From Streptomyces fumanus (GTDB taxonomy: Bacteria; Actinomycetota; Actinomycetes; Streptomycetales; Streptomycetaceae), in assembly GCF_014655295.1 (NCBI RefSeq), contig NZ_BNBI01000011.1:298510-362509 (forward strand): 64,000 nucleotides of DNA, in the 5' to 3' direction. Shown here piece after piece: positions 42,053-49,697 of this stretch (the stretch's first letter is position 1; each line of letters opens with the position of its first letter). The position numbers and the translations under genes are program-made. Under the pieces are notes generated by a model, which made no database searches, was not told the origin of the DNA, and was given only the letters and a program-made list of their open reading frames with translations.

Positions 42053-42919
42053 TCAGACCTCCGTCCGCAGCAGCCGCAGGTACACCACCGAGAACAGCGA
42101 GCCGATCAGCAACAGCAGCAGCGCGACCGCCGTGCCGTAACCGATCAGGCTGTTCTGGAACGCCTGCTCGTACATGAACAGCGGCAGCGTCTGGCTCTTG
42201 CCGCTGGGGCCGCCCCGGGTCATCACCCAGATCAGCCCGAACACCGACAGCGTCTGGAGGGTGTTGAGCATCAGGTTGGTGGCGATGGAGCGGCGGATCA
42301 TCGGCAGGGTCACGTGCCACATCCGGCGCCAGCCCCCGGCGCCGTCGACCTCGGCGGCCTCGGTGATCTCCTGGGGGATCTCGTCCAGCGCGGCGGAGTA
42401 GACGAGCATCGAGAACGCCGTCCCGCGCCACACGTTGGCGAAGGACACGGCGAGGATCGGCAGCGTGAACAGCCAGTTCTGGGAGGGCAGACGCAGCCAG
42501 TCCAGGATGGCGTTGAGAGTCCCCTCGCGGCGGAAGAACGCGTACAGCAGGAAGCCGGCGACCACCTCCGGCAGCACCCACGCCGTGACGACGATCCCGC
42601 CGGTCAGGGTGCGCACCGGCTTCGACGCCCGCCGCATCAGCGCGGCCAGCGCCAGCCCGAGCGTGTTCTGCCCGACCAGCGACGACAGCACCGTGAACAC
42701 CAGCGTCAGCCATACGGCGTTCAGGAACGCCTCGTCGCCGAAGGCCCGGCGGAAGTTGTCGAACCCGACGAACGACTCCTGGGCCTGCCCGGTCAGTTGC
42801 AGGTCGGTGAAGGCGATGACCACGCAGTACGCGATCGGACCGGCGAGGAAGAGCAGCAGCAGGGCGACGGCGGGGGAGAGGGGCAGCGCCCGGACCAGGG
42901 ACCGGCGCGCACCGCTCAC
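42053..42919 (-). CDS. Carbohydrate ABC transporter permease (MalF type)
   Basis: 288 aa from GTG 42919, overlapping the binding-protein TGA (GTGA at 42916-42919). Six helices; EAA loop EITEAAEVDGAGGWRRMWHVTLPMI. First helix ALPLSPAVALLLLFLAGPIAYCVVIAF. Heterodimerises with the MalG-type permease to form the pore. Confidence 0.9.
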   Translation of the reverse strand: MSGARRSLVRALPLSPAVALLLLFLAGPIAYCVVIAFTDLQLTGQAQESFVGFDNFRRAFGDEAFLNAVWLTLVFTVLSSLVGQNTLGLALAALMRRASKPVRTLTGGIVVTAWVLPEVVAGFLLYAFFRREGTLNAILDWLRLPSQNWLFTLPILAVSFANVWRGTAFSMLVYSAALDEIPQEITEAAEVDGAGGWRRMWHVTLPMIRRSIATNLMLNTLQTLSVFGLIWVMTRGGPSGKSQTLPLFMYEQAFQNSLIGYGTAVALLLLLIGSLFSVVYLRLLRTEV

Positions 42920-44277
42920 CTCTGGACCACCTGGTCGCCGGTGGCCTCCTTCAGCGCCTCGTCGTAGTGCCGCGCCGCCTCCGCCACCGTCATGTCACCG
43001 GTCGTCACGCCCTCCATGGCCTCCTGGATGGCGACGGAGACCTTCGGATACGCCGGGTAGGCGGGCCGGTAGTGGGTGTACGGGACGAGTCCGGTGAAGA
43101 ACGCGGTGCCGGGCTGGGCGTTCCGGTACGCGGGGTCCTTCGCGACGTCCTCGCGGACGGCGATGCCGGAGTTGGCGACGTACCACTTGCGGGCGTTGGC
43201 CTTGGTCTGCATCGCCTCGATGAACGCGAAGGCGAGGTCGGGGTTGCCGGCCTTGGCCGGGATCGCCCAGGTCCAGCCGCCCGACATGCTGACCTTGCCG
43301 GGCGCCTGCCCGGTCTGCGTCGGCATGGCGGCGAGCCCCAGTTCCTTGGACCACTCGGGCCACTCGTGGCCGCTGCCGGGCAGCCAGTCCTGCGGCAGCC
43401 AGGAGCCGTCCAGCGCGATGCCGAGCTTTCCGGCGGGCAGCAGCTCGCCGCGGACCGTGGTGGCGAAGTTGGGGTCGAGCGCGTCGGACACGTCGGGCCC
43501 GAGCTTCTCCCGGTACACCGTCCGGACGAAGGACAAGGCGTCCCGGAAGCCCTTCCCCGCGGCGATCCACTTCTTGGACGCCTTGTCGTAGAGCGGGTCA
43601 TCGGTGCCGTCCCCGGTCCCGTACAGCAGCATCTGGAAGCCCTGCATGGTGGCCGCCTCACCGGCCGGTTTGCCGGTGTAGACGTTGAGCGGGGTGACGC
43701 CGGGCACCTTCGCCTTGATGGCGCGGGCGGCGGCGAGGATGTCGTCCCAGCTCCTCGGCTGCCAGTCGGCGGGCAGCCCGGCCTTCGCGAACACGTCCTT
43801 GCTGAACCACAGCCCCCGGGTGTCGGTGCCGTCCGGGACGCCGTACGTCTTCCCGTCCTCGCCCTGGGCGGCGGCCTTCGCCGTGCCGATGAAGCTGTCC
43901 CAGTCCTTCCACTGCGCGAGATACGGGTCGAGCGGCTTCAGATACCCGCTGGTGATGTCGGAGTTGATGAGGAAGGTGTCCTCGTAGACCAGATCCGGCG
44001 CGGTCCTGGGGCTGCGCAGCATCTGCTGGAGCTTGGTGTAGTACTCCGAGTCCGGCGCCTTGATCGGCACCAGCTCGACCTTCTTGCCGGGGTTGGCCTT
44101 CTCGAACTGCGACTTCACGCCACCGAGGAAGGTGTCCATCACCTTCACGGAGTTGTCCGTCGACTGCTTGTAGGAGACCTTGAGCGTGTCGGGGTCGTCG
44201 CCGGTTCCGCCGGAGCAGGCGGTGAGCGCGGTGGCGGCGAGTGCGGAGGCGAGGAGCAGGGCTGCGGTGGGACGCAC
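42916..44277 (-). CDS. Extracellular sugar-binding lipoprotein
   Basis: 453 aa, GTG 44277 with AGGAGGT upstream. Lipoprotein signal ending in lipobox LTAC (mature Cys20). SBP family 1: FEKANPGKKVELVP, GVPDGTDTRGLWFSKDVFAKAGLP, SMSGGWTWAIPAKAGNPDLAFAFIEAM. Many Trp/Tyr in the cleft are typical of oligosaccharide binders. The substrate cannot be named; no LacI/GntR-type regulator is adjacent, which is unusual for such operons. Confidence 0.92.
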   Translation of the reverse strand: MRPTAALLLASALAATALTACSGGTGDDPDTLKVSYKQSTDNSVKVMDTFLGGVKSQFEKANPGKKVELVPIKAPDSEYYTKLQQMLRSPRTAPDLVYEDTFLINSDITSGYLKPLDPYLAQWKDWDSFIGTAKAAAQGEDGKTYGVPDGTDTRGLWFSKDVFAKAGLPADWQPRSWDDILAAARAIKAKVPGVTPLNVYTGKPAGEAATMQGFQMLLYGTGDGTDDPLYDKASKKWIAAGKGFRDALSFVRTVYREKLGPDVSDALDPNFATTVRGELLPAGKLGIALDGSWLPQDWLPGSGHEWPEWSKELGLAAMPTQTGQAPGKVSMSGGWTWAIPAKAGNPDLAFAFIEAMQTKANARKWYVANSGIAVREDVAKDPAYRNAQPGTAFFTGLVPYTHYRPAYPAYPKVSVAIQEAMEGVTTGDMTVAEAARHYDEALKEATGDQVVQR

Positions 44278-44380
44278 GGGCTGACCTCCTGGTGGCCTAC
44301 GTCGTTGTGGCCGGAAGTTCCTGCCCAGCGAACGTAAGAGGAGCGGTCGCGTCAGGTCAATGCGTGTGCGCGGAGCGTGG

Positions 44381-44572
44381 TCACAGGAGGTGGTCGGCGG
44401 CGCCGTCCTTGATACCGCGGATGAGGGCGCGCAGGGCCTCGGCGGTGTCGGTGACGTAGTGCTCCTCCTGCCCGGCGACGGCGAGGTAGGCGTTGCCTTG
44501 GGGGTCGGTGCCTATGCGGAAGCAGTTGTTGCCTTCGGCGCAGTAGGGGGCTTCCCAGGTGATGTCGGGCAT
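44381..44572 (-). CDS. DUF397-domain small protein
   Basis: 63 aa from ATG 44572 with a gagagga site. Typical DUF397: (D)ITWEAPYCAEGNNCFRIG...GNAYLAVAGQEEHYVTDTAEALRALIRGIKDGAADHLL. In Streptomyces such proteins are paired with the XRE/DUF5753 regulator encoded immediately upstream (14-bp gap) and act as its small partner or antitoxin-like modulator. Confidence 0.92.
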   Translation of the reverse strand: MPDITWEAPYCAEGNNCFRIGTDPQGNAYLAVAGQEEHYVTDTAEALRALIRGIKDGAADHLL

Positions 44573-44586
44573 GGTGTCCTCTCGGG

Positions 44587-45438
44587 TCAGAGCTGGCGTG
44601 CGATGGAATGCATGAGGTCGCGCGAGGCTTCGGGGTCGAGGGTGTGGGCCTGCCACCAGTCCATGTGTGCCCGGTACTTGCCGAGCTGAGCCTCGGAGTG
44701 TGTGAACTCGCCGCCGTGGGCCGAGTCGAGGTGGACGGTGTCGAGCCGGGGAACCGGTCCGTGGGCGTAGAGGACCGCGTGCCCCGCGCCGGGGAAGGCG
44801 CCCGCCTCCACGGGGAGCACGCGCAGCTCGACGTTGTCGCGTTCGGAGACCGCACAGAGGTGGTGCAGTTGCTCACGCATCACGCGCCGCCCGCCGAACT
44901 GCATGCGCAGCGCCCACTCATGGACGTACGCGGTGTACGGAACGGGATCGTCGTGGTCGAGTACCTGCTGCCGCCGCAGGCGCTGGACGACACGGAGTTC
45001 GATCTCCGAGTCGGGCAGGGGCGGAAGCGCGGCGGCGAAGATGGCGCGGGCGTACTCGCCGAGCTGCATCAGGCCGGGTACATGCACGGTCTGATAGCTG
45101 CGCAGCCGGGTGGCGAACCACTCCAGCTCGGCGACATCGAGCAAGCCCTGCGGAAGCGTGCCCCGGTACTGGTGCCACCAGCCCGGCTTGCGCACGTCGG
45201 CCATGGCGGCCAGCGCGTCGACGTACTCCTCGTCCGCGCAGTCGTAATTGCTGGCGAGTATCCGGACGCGCTCCGGTGAGGTGCCCCGGACGCCCGACTC
45301 CATGTTGGACACCTTCGTGCGGTCCAGGCCCAGTAGACCGGCGGCGTACTCCGTCGTGCGCCCGGCGGCGATGCGCATCCTGCGCAGCTCGGCGCCGAGG
45401 CGCTTCTGGCGCTCCGTCGGCGCGGGCCGTGTAGGCAT
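44587..45438 (-). CDS. XRE/DUF5753 transcriptional regulator
   Basis: 283 aa from ATG 45438 with a caggaggg site. N-terminal HTH (RLGAELRRMRIAAGRTTEYAAGLLGLDRTKVSNMESGVRG), then the DUF5753 domain (GLLDVAELEWFATRLRSYQTVHVPGLMQLGEYARAIF ... YVHEWALRMQFGG). Relatives (Scr1, BldB-linked systems) influence development and antibiotic production. Operon with DUF397, divergent from the HATPase gene: the classic three-gene Streptomyces module. Confidence 0.92.
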   Translation of the reverse strand: MPTRPAPTERQKRLGAELRRMRIAAGRTTEYAAGLLGLDRTKVSNMESGVRGTSPERVRILASNYDCADEEYVDALAAMADVRKPGWWHQYRGTLPQGLLDVAELEWFATRLRSYQTVHVPGLMQLGEYARAIFAAALPPLPDSEIELRVVQRLRRQQVLDHDDPVPYTAYVHEWALRMQFGGRRVMREQLHHLCAVSERDNVELRVLPVEAGAFPGAGHAVLYAHGPVPRLDTVHLDSAHGGEFTHSEAQLGKYRAHMDWWQAHTLDPEASRDLMHSIARQL

Positions 45439-45612
45439 GGTGCCCCCTCCTGCCTGATCGTCCGGGTCAGTGTGCACCCTGCGCGTGGCGCGGGTCCAGC
45501 GATTGGGAGGCAAAGTGAGCATCTAGGTGGCACACGTGCCCCTGTTGGTTCTACAGTCAGTGACGCATCGACTACATCGCGCACGGTCTGTGCTCAACAA
45601 GGGAGTTGATAC

Positions 45613-46107
45613 ATGTCCGCATCACTGGTCGGAGCCGTGGCCGCCTGTCCGGTCTCCAGGAAGCCCTGTGGCACCGCGCCCGCCCCGCCCTCGCCCGACA
45701 CGCTCATCTACAGCCTCACCCTGCCCGCCGAACCGGCCAGTTCACGGATCGCTCGGGTGGCCTCGCGTGCCGTGCTCCACACGCACGGGCTGGACGACAT
45801 GGTGGACGCGGCCCTCCAGGTCGTGGGCGAACTCGCCGCCTGCGCCAGCCACTTCGCCGCCGGCGGCGACATGTACCTGTCGCTGCGCTACCGCGACGGC
45901 GCGCTGCGGGTCGTCCTGTACGACGGGCATCGCCGGCACGAACACCGGCGGCTGGTGGAGGCGTGCGACGGGCACCGGCGGGCGGCGCTGCGCGTCCTGG
46001 GGCGCGTGGTGCGCGCGTACGGCGGGGAGTGGGGCTTCGGGGAGGCGCGGGAACCCGGGGGTGGGACGCGGATGTGGGCGGTGCTGCCTCGGCGGGGGGT
46101 GGGGTGA
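45613..46107 (+). CDS. HATPase (anti-sigma-like) regulatory protein
   Basis: 164 aa, ATG 45613 with an aagggag site. The core resembles RsbW-type HATPase_c domains (ARVASRAVLHTHGLDDMVDAALQVVGELAACASHF ... LRVVLYDG ... GGEWGFGEAREPGGGTRMWAVLP), but the usual N-box Asn (ELxxNA) reads ELAACA, and the DxGxG loop is reduced to YDGH. ATP binding or kinase activity may be degenerate. Third member of the DUF397/XRE/HATPase module. Ends 3 bp from the convergent NB-ARC frame. Confidence 0.82.
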   Translation: MSASLVGAVAACPVSRKPCGTAPAPPSPDTLIYSLTLPAEPASSRIARVASRAVLHTHGLDDMVDAALQVVGELAACASHFAAGGDMYLSLRYRDGALRVVLYDGHRRHEHRRLVEACDGHRRAALRVLGRVVRAYGGEWGFGEAREPGGGTRMWAVLPRRGVG

Positions 46108-46110
46108 GGC

Positions 46111-48162
46111 TCACGTCTCCAGGGCTTCGGCGGCTGCCTTCGCTTTGGCGGCTTCGGCGGGGGCGTGGGCGAGGGCGTACGCGTCGGCGGCCCGCAGGTA
46201 CAAGGCGCGGACCTGGGCGTGGCGGTCGGCAGCCGTATGAGCGAGAGCTAGGTTGTACAGCGCCTGGGCCTGCCCGTACCAGTCTTCGGACTCCTGGTGG
46301 GCCTTCAGGGCCTGCTCGTAAGCCTCGATCGCCTCCTCGACCCGCCTCGCCATCGCCAGAGCGGTGCCGAGGTTGATCCATGCCGTGGCCTCGCGATGAC
46401 GGTCCCCGAGGGCCTGGTATAGGTCGCGGGCACGGATGCTCGCGTCGATCGCTTCCGTCATCTGGTTCGATCTGAGGAAGGCGATGCCGATGTTGTTCCA
46501 CGCCACGGCTTCGCGGCGGCGGTCCTGGGACGCCTGGGCCATGTCACGAGCGCGAGTGTGGGCGTTGATCGCCTCTTCCGCTCGGTCCAGCAACGACAGG
46601 GCGATGCCCAGATTGTTCAGCACGGTGGCCCCGCGGGAGCGGTAGCCGGCAGTGTGGTAGAGGTCGAAGGCGCGGACGTGGGCGTCGATCGCCTCCTCCA
46701 CGCGACCCGCCTCCAGCAGGGCGGTGCCGAGGTTGTTCCACGCTCCGGCCTCATTGACACGGTCTCCGGCCCGGTGGGCGGCCTCCTGTGCGGCACGCGA
46801 GACGGTGATCCAGTCGTCGAAGTACCGCCGCCAGGTGAAGTACTCCGAGAGTTGCAGGCCCAGTGCCATCGCCGTGTTCGCGAACGGTGCCTCCCGCCCC
46901 CAGGTCACCGCCGCGACCAGGCCGGGCCGTTCCCTGTCCAGCCACGCCAGCGCCTGCCCCCGGCCCCCGAACCGCTCGGGTTCCTCATCGCCCGGCAACC
47001 AGCGCAATCGGGCATTGGCCGCGTCCGCCCACCGGAAGTAGAAATCGAGCACCCGCTTCCGGGCTGCCTCCCCCTCGTTCCCCGCCACCACGCCCGCCCC
47101 GAACCCCCGCACCAGGTCGTGCAACCGCCACCGCACCCCGGAGGCCGAGTCGTCGCGCACCGGCGTCACCAGGTGAGCGGCCGCCAGATCGTCCAGCAGC
47201 CGCAGAGCCGTCCTCTCGTCCAGATCGGCCAGCGCCGCCACCGCCTCGGTCCCCGTCTCCGCGCCCGGAGCGAGGCAGAGCAGCCGCAGCAGCCGGGCCC
47301 GGTCGGGCGGCAGGCGTCGGTAGGAGGTCTCCAGGACCGGCCGGACGACGAGTGAGCGGCCGTACAGGTCCGTGCCCGGACTGCCGCTGTCGAGTACGGC
47401 GGCCGGGTCTCCGGCCTCCCGGATCTCGGTCACCAGCGAGGCGATCCCGCGGTGCCGGCGGTGCCGGAGCATCGCGGCGGCGATCTGGAGGGCGAGGGGG
47501 AGGTGACCGCAGAGGCCGGTCAGCGCGCGCAGGGCGTCCGGTTCGCGGGCGGCGCGGTCGTCGCGTTCGTCGGCGTCGTGCAGGGCGCGGGCGACCAGCG
47601 CGGCGGACTCGTCCGGGGCGAGAGTTCCGAGGTCGATGACGCGGACGGGGAGGGCGCTCGGGCGATCGCGCGTGGTGATCAGCACCCGGTGGTGGTCCGT
47701 GCCGGGGAGCAGCGGGAGGTACTGGGCCGGGTCCGAGGCGTTGTCCAGGACCAGCAGCGTGCGGTCCCGCCGCTCGGCGAGGAGGGCGCGGTACGCGTCG
47801 TACTGCCGTGCCGTGGTCGGGGGCAGATCGGTGTCCCGCAGGCCCATCGCGTCGAGCAGGGCGAGGACCGCCTGGTCCGCCGTGGCCGGGTCGTCGTCGT
47901 AGCCGCGCAGGTCGACGAAGAGGAAGCCGCCGGGGAACCAGCCCTCCGCGCGGGCCCGGTGCGCCGCCTCCACCGCGAGCGCGGTCTTGCCGACGCCGCC
48001 CATGCCGGTGACGGCCGAGATGAGCAGCGGGGTGCCCTCCCGCGAGGCGGGCGCGAGGAGGGGGAGCAGCCGGTCCAGTTCGGCGGTACGGCCGGTGAAG
48101 CCGGGCGGGCGGGGCGGCAGCGTGGCGGACGCGACGGGCGCCGGGCCGTGGACCGTACCCCT
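46111..48162 (-). CDS. STAND NTPase (NB-ARC) with TPR repeats; lacks its own start, probably +1-frameshift fusion to the upstream nucleosidase
   Basis: About 683 codons of clear coding sequence. Linker LPPRPPGFTGR; NB-ARC with Walker A GMGGVGKT (about 47982-48005) and Walker B LLVLDN; RNBS-like LITTRDR; GLxPL-like GHLPLAL; a winged-helix segment (LRLLCLAPGAETG); then ~40-residue TPR units (GAWNNLGTALLEAGRVEEAIDAHVRAFDLY). Between the linker and the nearest upstream in-frame candidates (TTG 48426, GTG 48417, both deep inside the nucleosidase gene) there is no ATG, GTG or TTG; the first ATG lies within Walker A itself. The frame is +1 relative to the nucleosidase, whose TAG (48161-48163) overlaps the beginning. 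I place the boundary at the codon after the skipped T of that TAG. STAND proteins are signal-gated oligomerising switches. Either programmed frameshifting or a one-base lesion joins the two. Confidence 0.72.
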   Translation of the reverse strand, partial: RGTVHGPAPVASATLPPRPPGFTGRTAELDRLLPLLAPASREGTPLLISAVTGMGGVGKTALAVEAAHRARAEGWFPGGFLFVDLRGYDDDPATADQAVLALLDAMGLRDTDLPPTTARQYDAYRALLAERRDRTLLVLDNASDPAQYLPLLPGTDHHRVLITTRDRPSALPVRVIDLGTLAPDESAALVARALHDADERDDRAAREPDALRALTGLCGHLPLALQIAAAMLRHRRHRGIASLVTEIREAGDPAAVLDSGSPGTDLYGRSLVVRPVLETSYRRLPPDRARLLRLLCLAPGAETGTEAVAALADLDERTALRLLDDLAAAHLVTPVRDDSASGVRWRLHDLVRGFGAGVVAGNEGEAARKRVLDFYFRWADAANARLRWLPGDEEPERFGGRGQALAWLDRERPGLVAAVTWGREAPFANTAMALGLQLSEYFTWRRYFDDWITVSRAAQEAAHRAGDRVNEAGAWNNLGTALLEAGRVEEAIDAHVRAFDLYHTAGYRSRGATVLNNLGIALSLLDRAEEAINAHTRARDMAQASQDRRREAVAWNNIGIAFLRSNQMTEAIDASIRARDLYQALGDRHREATAWINLGTALAMARRVEEAIEAYEQALKAHQESEDWYGQAQALYNLALAHTAADRHAQVRALYLRAADAYALAHAPAEAAKAKAAAEALET

Positions 48163-49018
48163 ACCGCTGCTGCTCCGTCCGCTTGCCGGTGACCGGGCCG
48201 TGGAAGACGCCGCCTCGGAAGTCGATGTGGTCGCCTCCGTAGGCCGGGCCGCGATGGGGGCCCTCCTCGGAATCGGCGGAGTTCGAGGACGAGGCGCGCG
48301 GCCGGTGCTTGCGCAGTACGGCCACCGCCACCGACGCCGCCTGCGCGGCCGCTCGCTCCTGTGATCCCGCCGCGTCGGCCTCGTGCTTGCCGGGGTCGGC
48401 GCGGTCGCTGATGCCACGGACGACAAGGGCGTGCAACTGGCCGTTCAGATGCGCTGCCTGGAGCGCGCCCACGCCCTCCATCTCGATCGCCGCGGCGTCG
48501 TTGTAGTTCCGGCGCAGGTGCCGCGCGACGTCCGACCCGGCGTCGGCCAGCACCACGTCCCCGGAGGCGATCGGCTTGAAGTGCGCCCGTACGCCGGACA
48601 TGTCGCGCGCGGCCGAACGCGCCGCGCTCACCAAGGCGTTCGACACCGGCCACGCCTCCGGCCGGACCTGGAAACCCTCGGGCGTCCGCTTGCCGCCGTG
48701 AATGCCGTACACCTTCGTGCCGACCACCACGTCCCCGATGCCGATGTCGTCCTTGAGGCTGCCCGCGATGCCGACGAAGAGGAGCGCTTCCGGCTTCAGC
48801 CAACTGACGATCTGCGTGGTGAGGGTGGCGGCCGTGCCGTTGCCCTCACCGAGTTCGGCCAGGACGACGTGCCAGTCCGTGTCCGGCAGCCGGCCGCGCT
48901 CGACCCGGGTGCCGTCGGGGTGGACGAGTTCCTCCCGCTCCGGGACATGGGCGCGCACGGCGGCGTACTCCACCGCGAGCGCGGTCAGGACGACGACGGT
49001 GGGGCTGGTGTGCGACAC
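48161..49018 (-). CDS. MTA/SAH-nucleosidase-like (PNP/UDP phosphorylase fold) effector with STAND linker motif
   Basis: 285 aa from GTG 49018 (TTG 49036 is an alternative). PNP_UDP fold: VVVLTALAVEYAAVRAHV, LFVGIAGSLKDDIGIGDVVVGTKVYG, AAAIEMEGVGALQAAHL (ribose-binding Glu) and VVRGISDRAD (catalytic Asp). After ~235 residues it continues into a hydrophilic linker, GPAYGGDHIDFRGGVFHGPVTGK, then stops. The same DFRGGVF linker sits between the N-terminal domain and NB-ARC in the intact protein at 49698. So this gene encodes the effector half of a nucleosidase-STAND protein. Substrate may be MTA/SAH, or a nucleotide/NAD-like signal if it is a defence effector. Confidence 0.83.
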   Translation of the reverse strand: MSHTSPTVVVLTALAVEYAAVRAHVPEREELVHPDGTRVERGRLPDTDWHVVLAELGEGNGTAATLTTQIVSWLKPEALLFVGIAGSLKDDIGIGDVVVGTKVYGIHGGKRTPEGFQVRPEAWPVSNALVSAARSAARDMSGVRAHFKPIASGDVVLADAGSDVARHLRRNYNDAAAIEMEGVGALQAAHLNGQLHALVVRGISDRADPGKHEADAAGSQERAAAQAASVAVAVLRKHRPRASSSNSADSEEGPHRGPAYGGDHIDFRGGVFHGPVTGKRTEQQR

Positions 49019-49036
49019 GCGTCCACGGTAGGCCAA

Positions 49037-49051
49037 GCGGTTCGGAACCGC
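49037..49051. promoter_or_regulatory. Palindrome in the divergent STAND-module promoter
   Basis: gcggttc (49037-49043) g gaaccgc (49045-49051): perfect 7-bp arms with a single central base, in the 74-bp gap between the divergent nucleosidase and membrane-protein genes. A related half-site cggttacgg follows. Candidate shared operator. Confidence 0.5.
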
Positions 49052-49092
49052 GACGGTTACGGTGAGCCGTGCGCCGAGGGGGAGGACAACGC

Positions 49093-49644
49093 GTGTCGGA
49101 ACAGGACGTCACCGTCGGTCAGTTGCTGCTGGCCGAGTACCAGACCGTGAAGGACGAGCAGAAGGCCCGCATCGGGTTCCGGGACAACCTCCTGTACGTG
49201 ACCCTCGCCGTCGTGGCCGCGGTCATCGCCGCGGCGGCCCAGGCGAAGCAGCCCGCCATGCTGCTCGCGCTGCCGCCGGTCTGCCTGGTGCTCGGCTGGA
49301 CGTACCTGGTCAACGACGAGAAGATCACCGCCATCGGTCACTACGTACGGGACGAACTCGGGCCCCGGCTGGCCCGGTTGGCCGCCGCTGACGGCAGTTT
49401 CCCCACCTTCGGCTGGGAGGCGTACCACCGCAGCGACACCCGTCGCCGGTCCCGCAAGAGGATCCAGGCCGTGATCGACCTGACCGCCTTCTGCGGGGTG
49501 CCCCTGGCCGCGCTGGTCGTGTTCTGGGCCGCCGGGGACGGCGGCGCGCTGCTCATCGCGCTGTCGGTGGTCGAGGCGCTCGCCGTGACCGGCCTGGGGA
49601 TACAGACCCTGGTGTACGCGAGAGCGCCCAGGGCGGCGTCCTGA
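49093..49644 (+). CDS. Small integral membrane protein paired with a STAND NTPase
   Basis: 183 aa from GTG 49093 behind ggagga (49081-49086). A charged N-terminal helix (VGQLLLAEYQTVKDEQKARIGFRDN) leads into paired helices (LLYVTLAVVAAVIAAAAQ; MLLALPPVCLVLGWTYLV), a ~60-residue cytoplasmic loop with RRRSRKR, and another pair (FCGVPLAALVVFWAA; LLIALSVVEALAVTGLGIQTL). No known enzyme motif. It lies 53 bp before the intact NB-ARC-TPR gene and is probably co-expressed as its membrane effector or partner. Similar pairs accompany NB-ARC genes in other Streptomyces (from memory). Confidence 0.8.
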   Translation: MSEQDVTVGQLLLAEYQTVKDEQKARIGFRDNLLYVTLAVVAAVIAAAAQAKQPAMLLALPPVCLVLGWTYLVNDEKITAIGHYVRDELGPRLARLAAADGSFPTFGWEAYHRSDTRRRSRKRIQAVIDLTAFCGVPLAALVVFWAAGDGGALLIALSVVEALAVTGLGIQTLVYARAPRAAS

Positions 49645-49697
49645 CGGCGTACCGTTGACGCACGGAAAACGCGGGGACACCGGGGGCGGAACTGCGT

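Noticed and set aside
44278..44380. Possible operator or missing ATPase gene next to the sugar importer
   Set aside because: No coding frame or convincing palindrome is present; the importer simply lacks its own ATPase here.
48163..48426. TTG 48426 or GTG 48417 as the start of the minus-strand NB-ARC gene
   Set aside because: The intervening frame is Arg/Pro-rich shadow sequence of the nucleosidase with no homology; used instead as evidence for a frameshift fusion.
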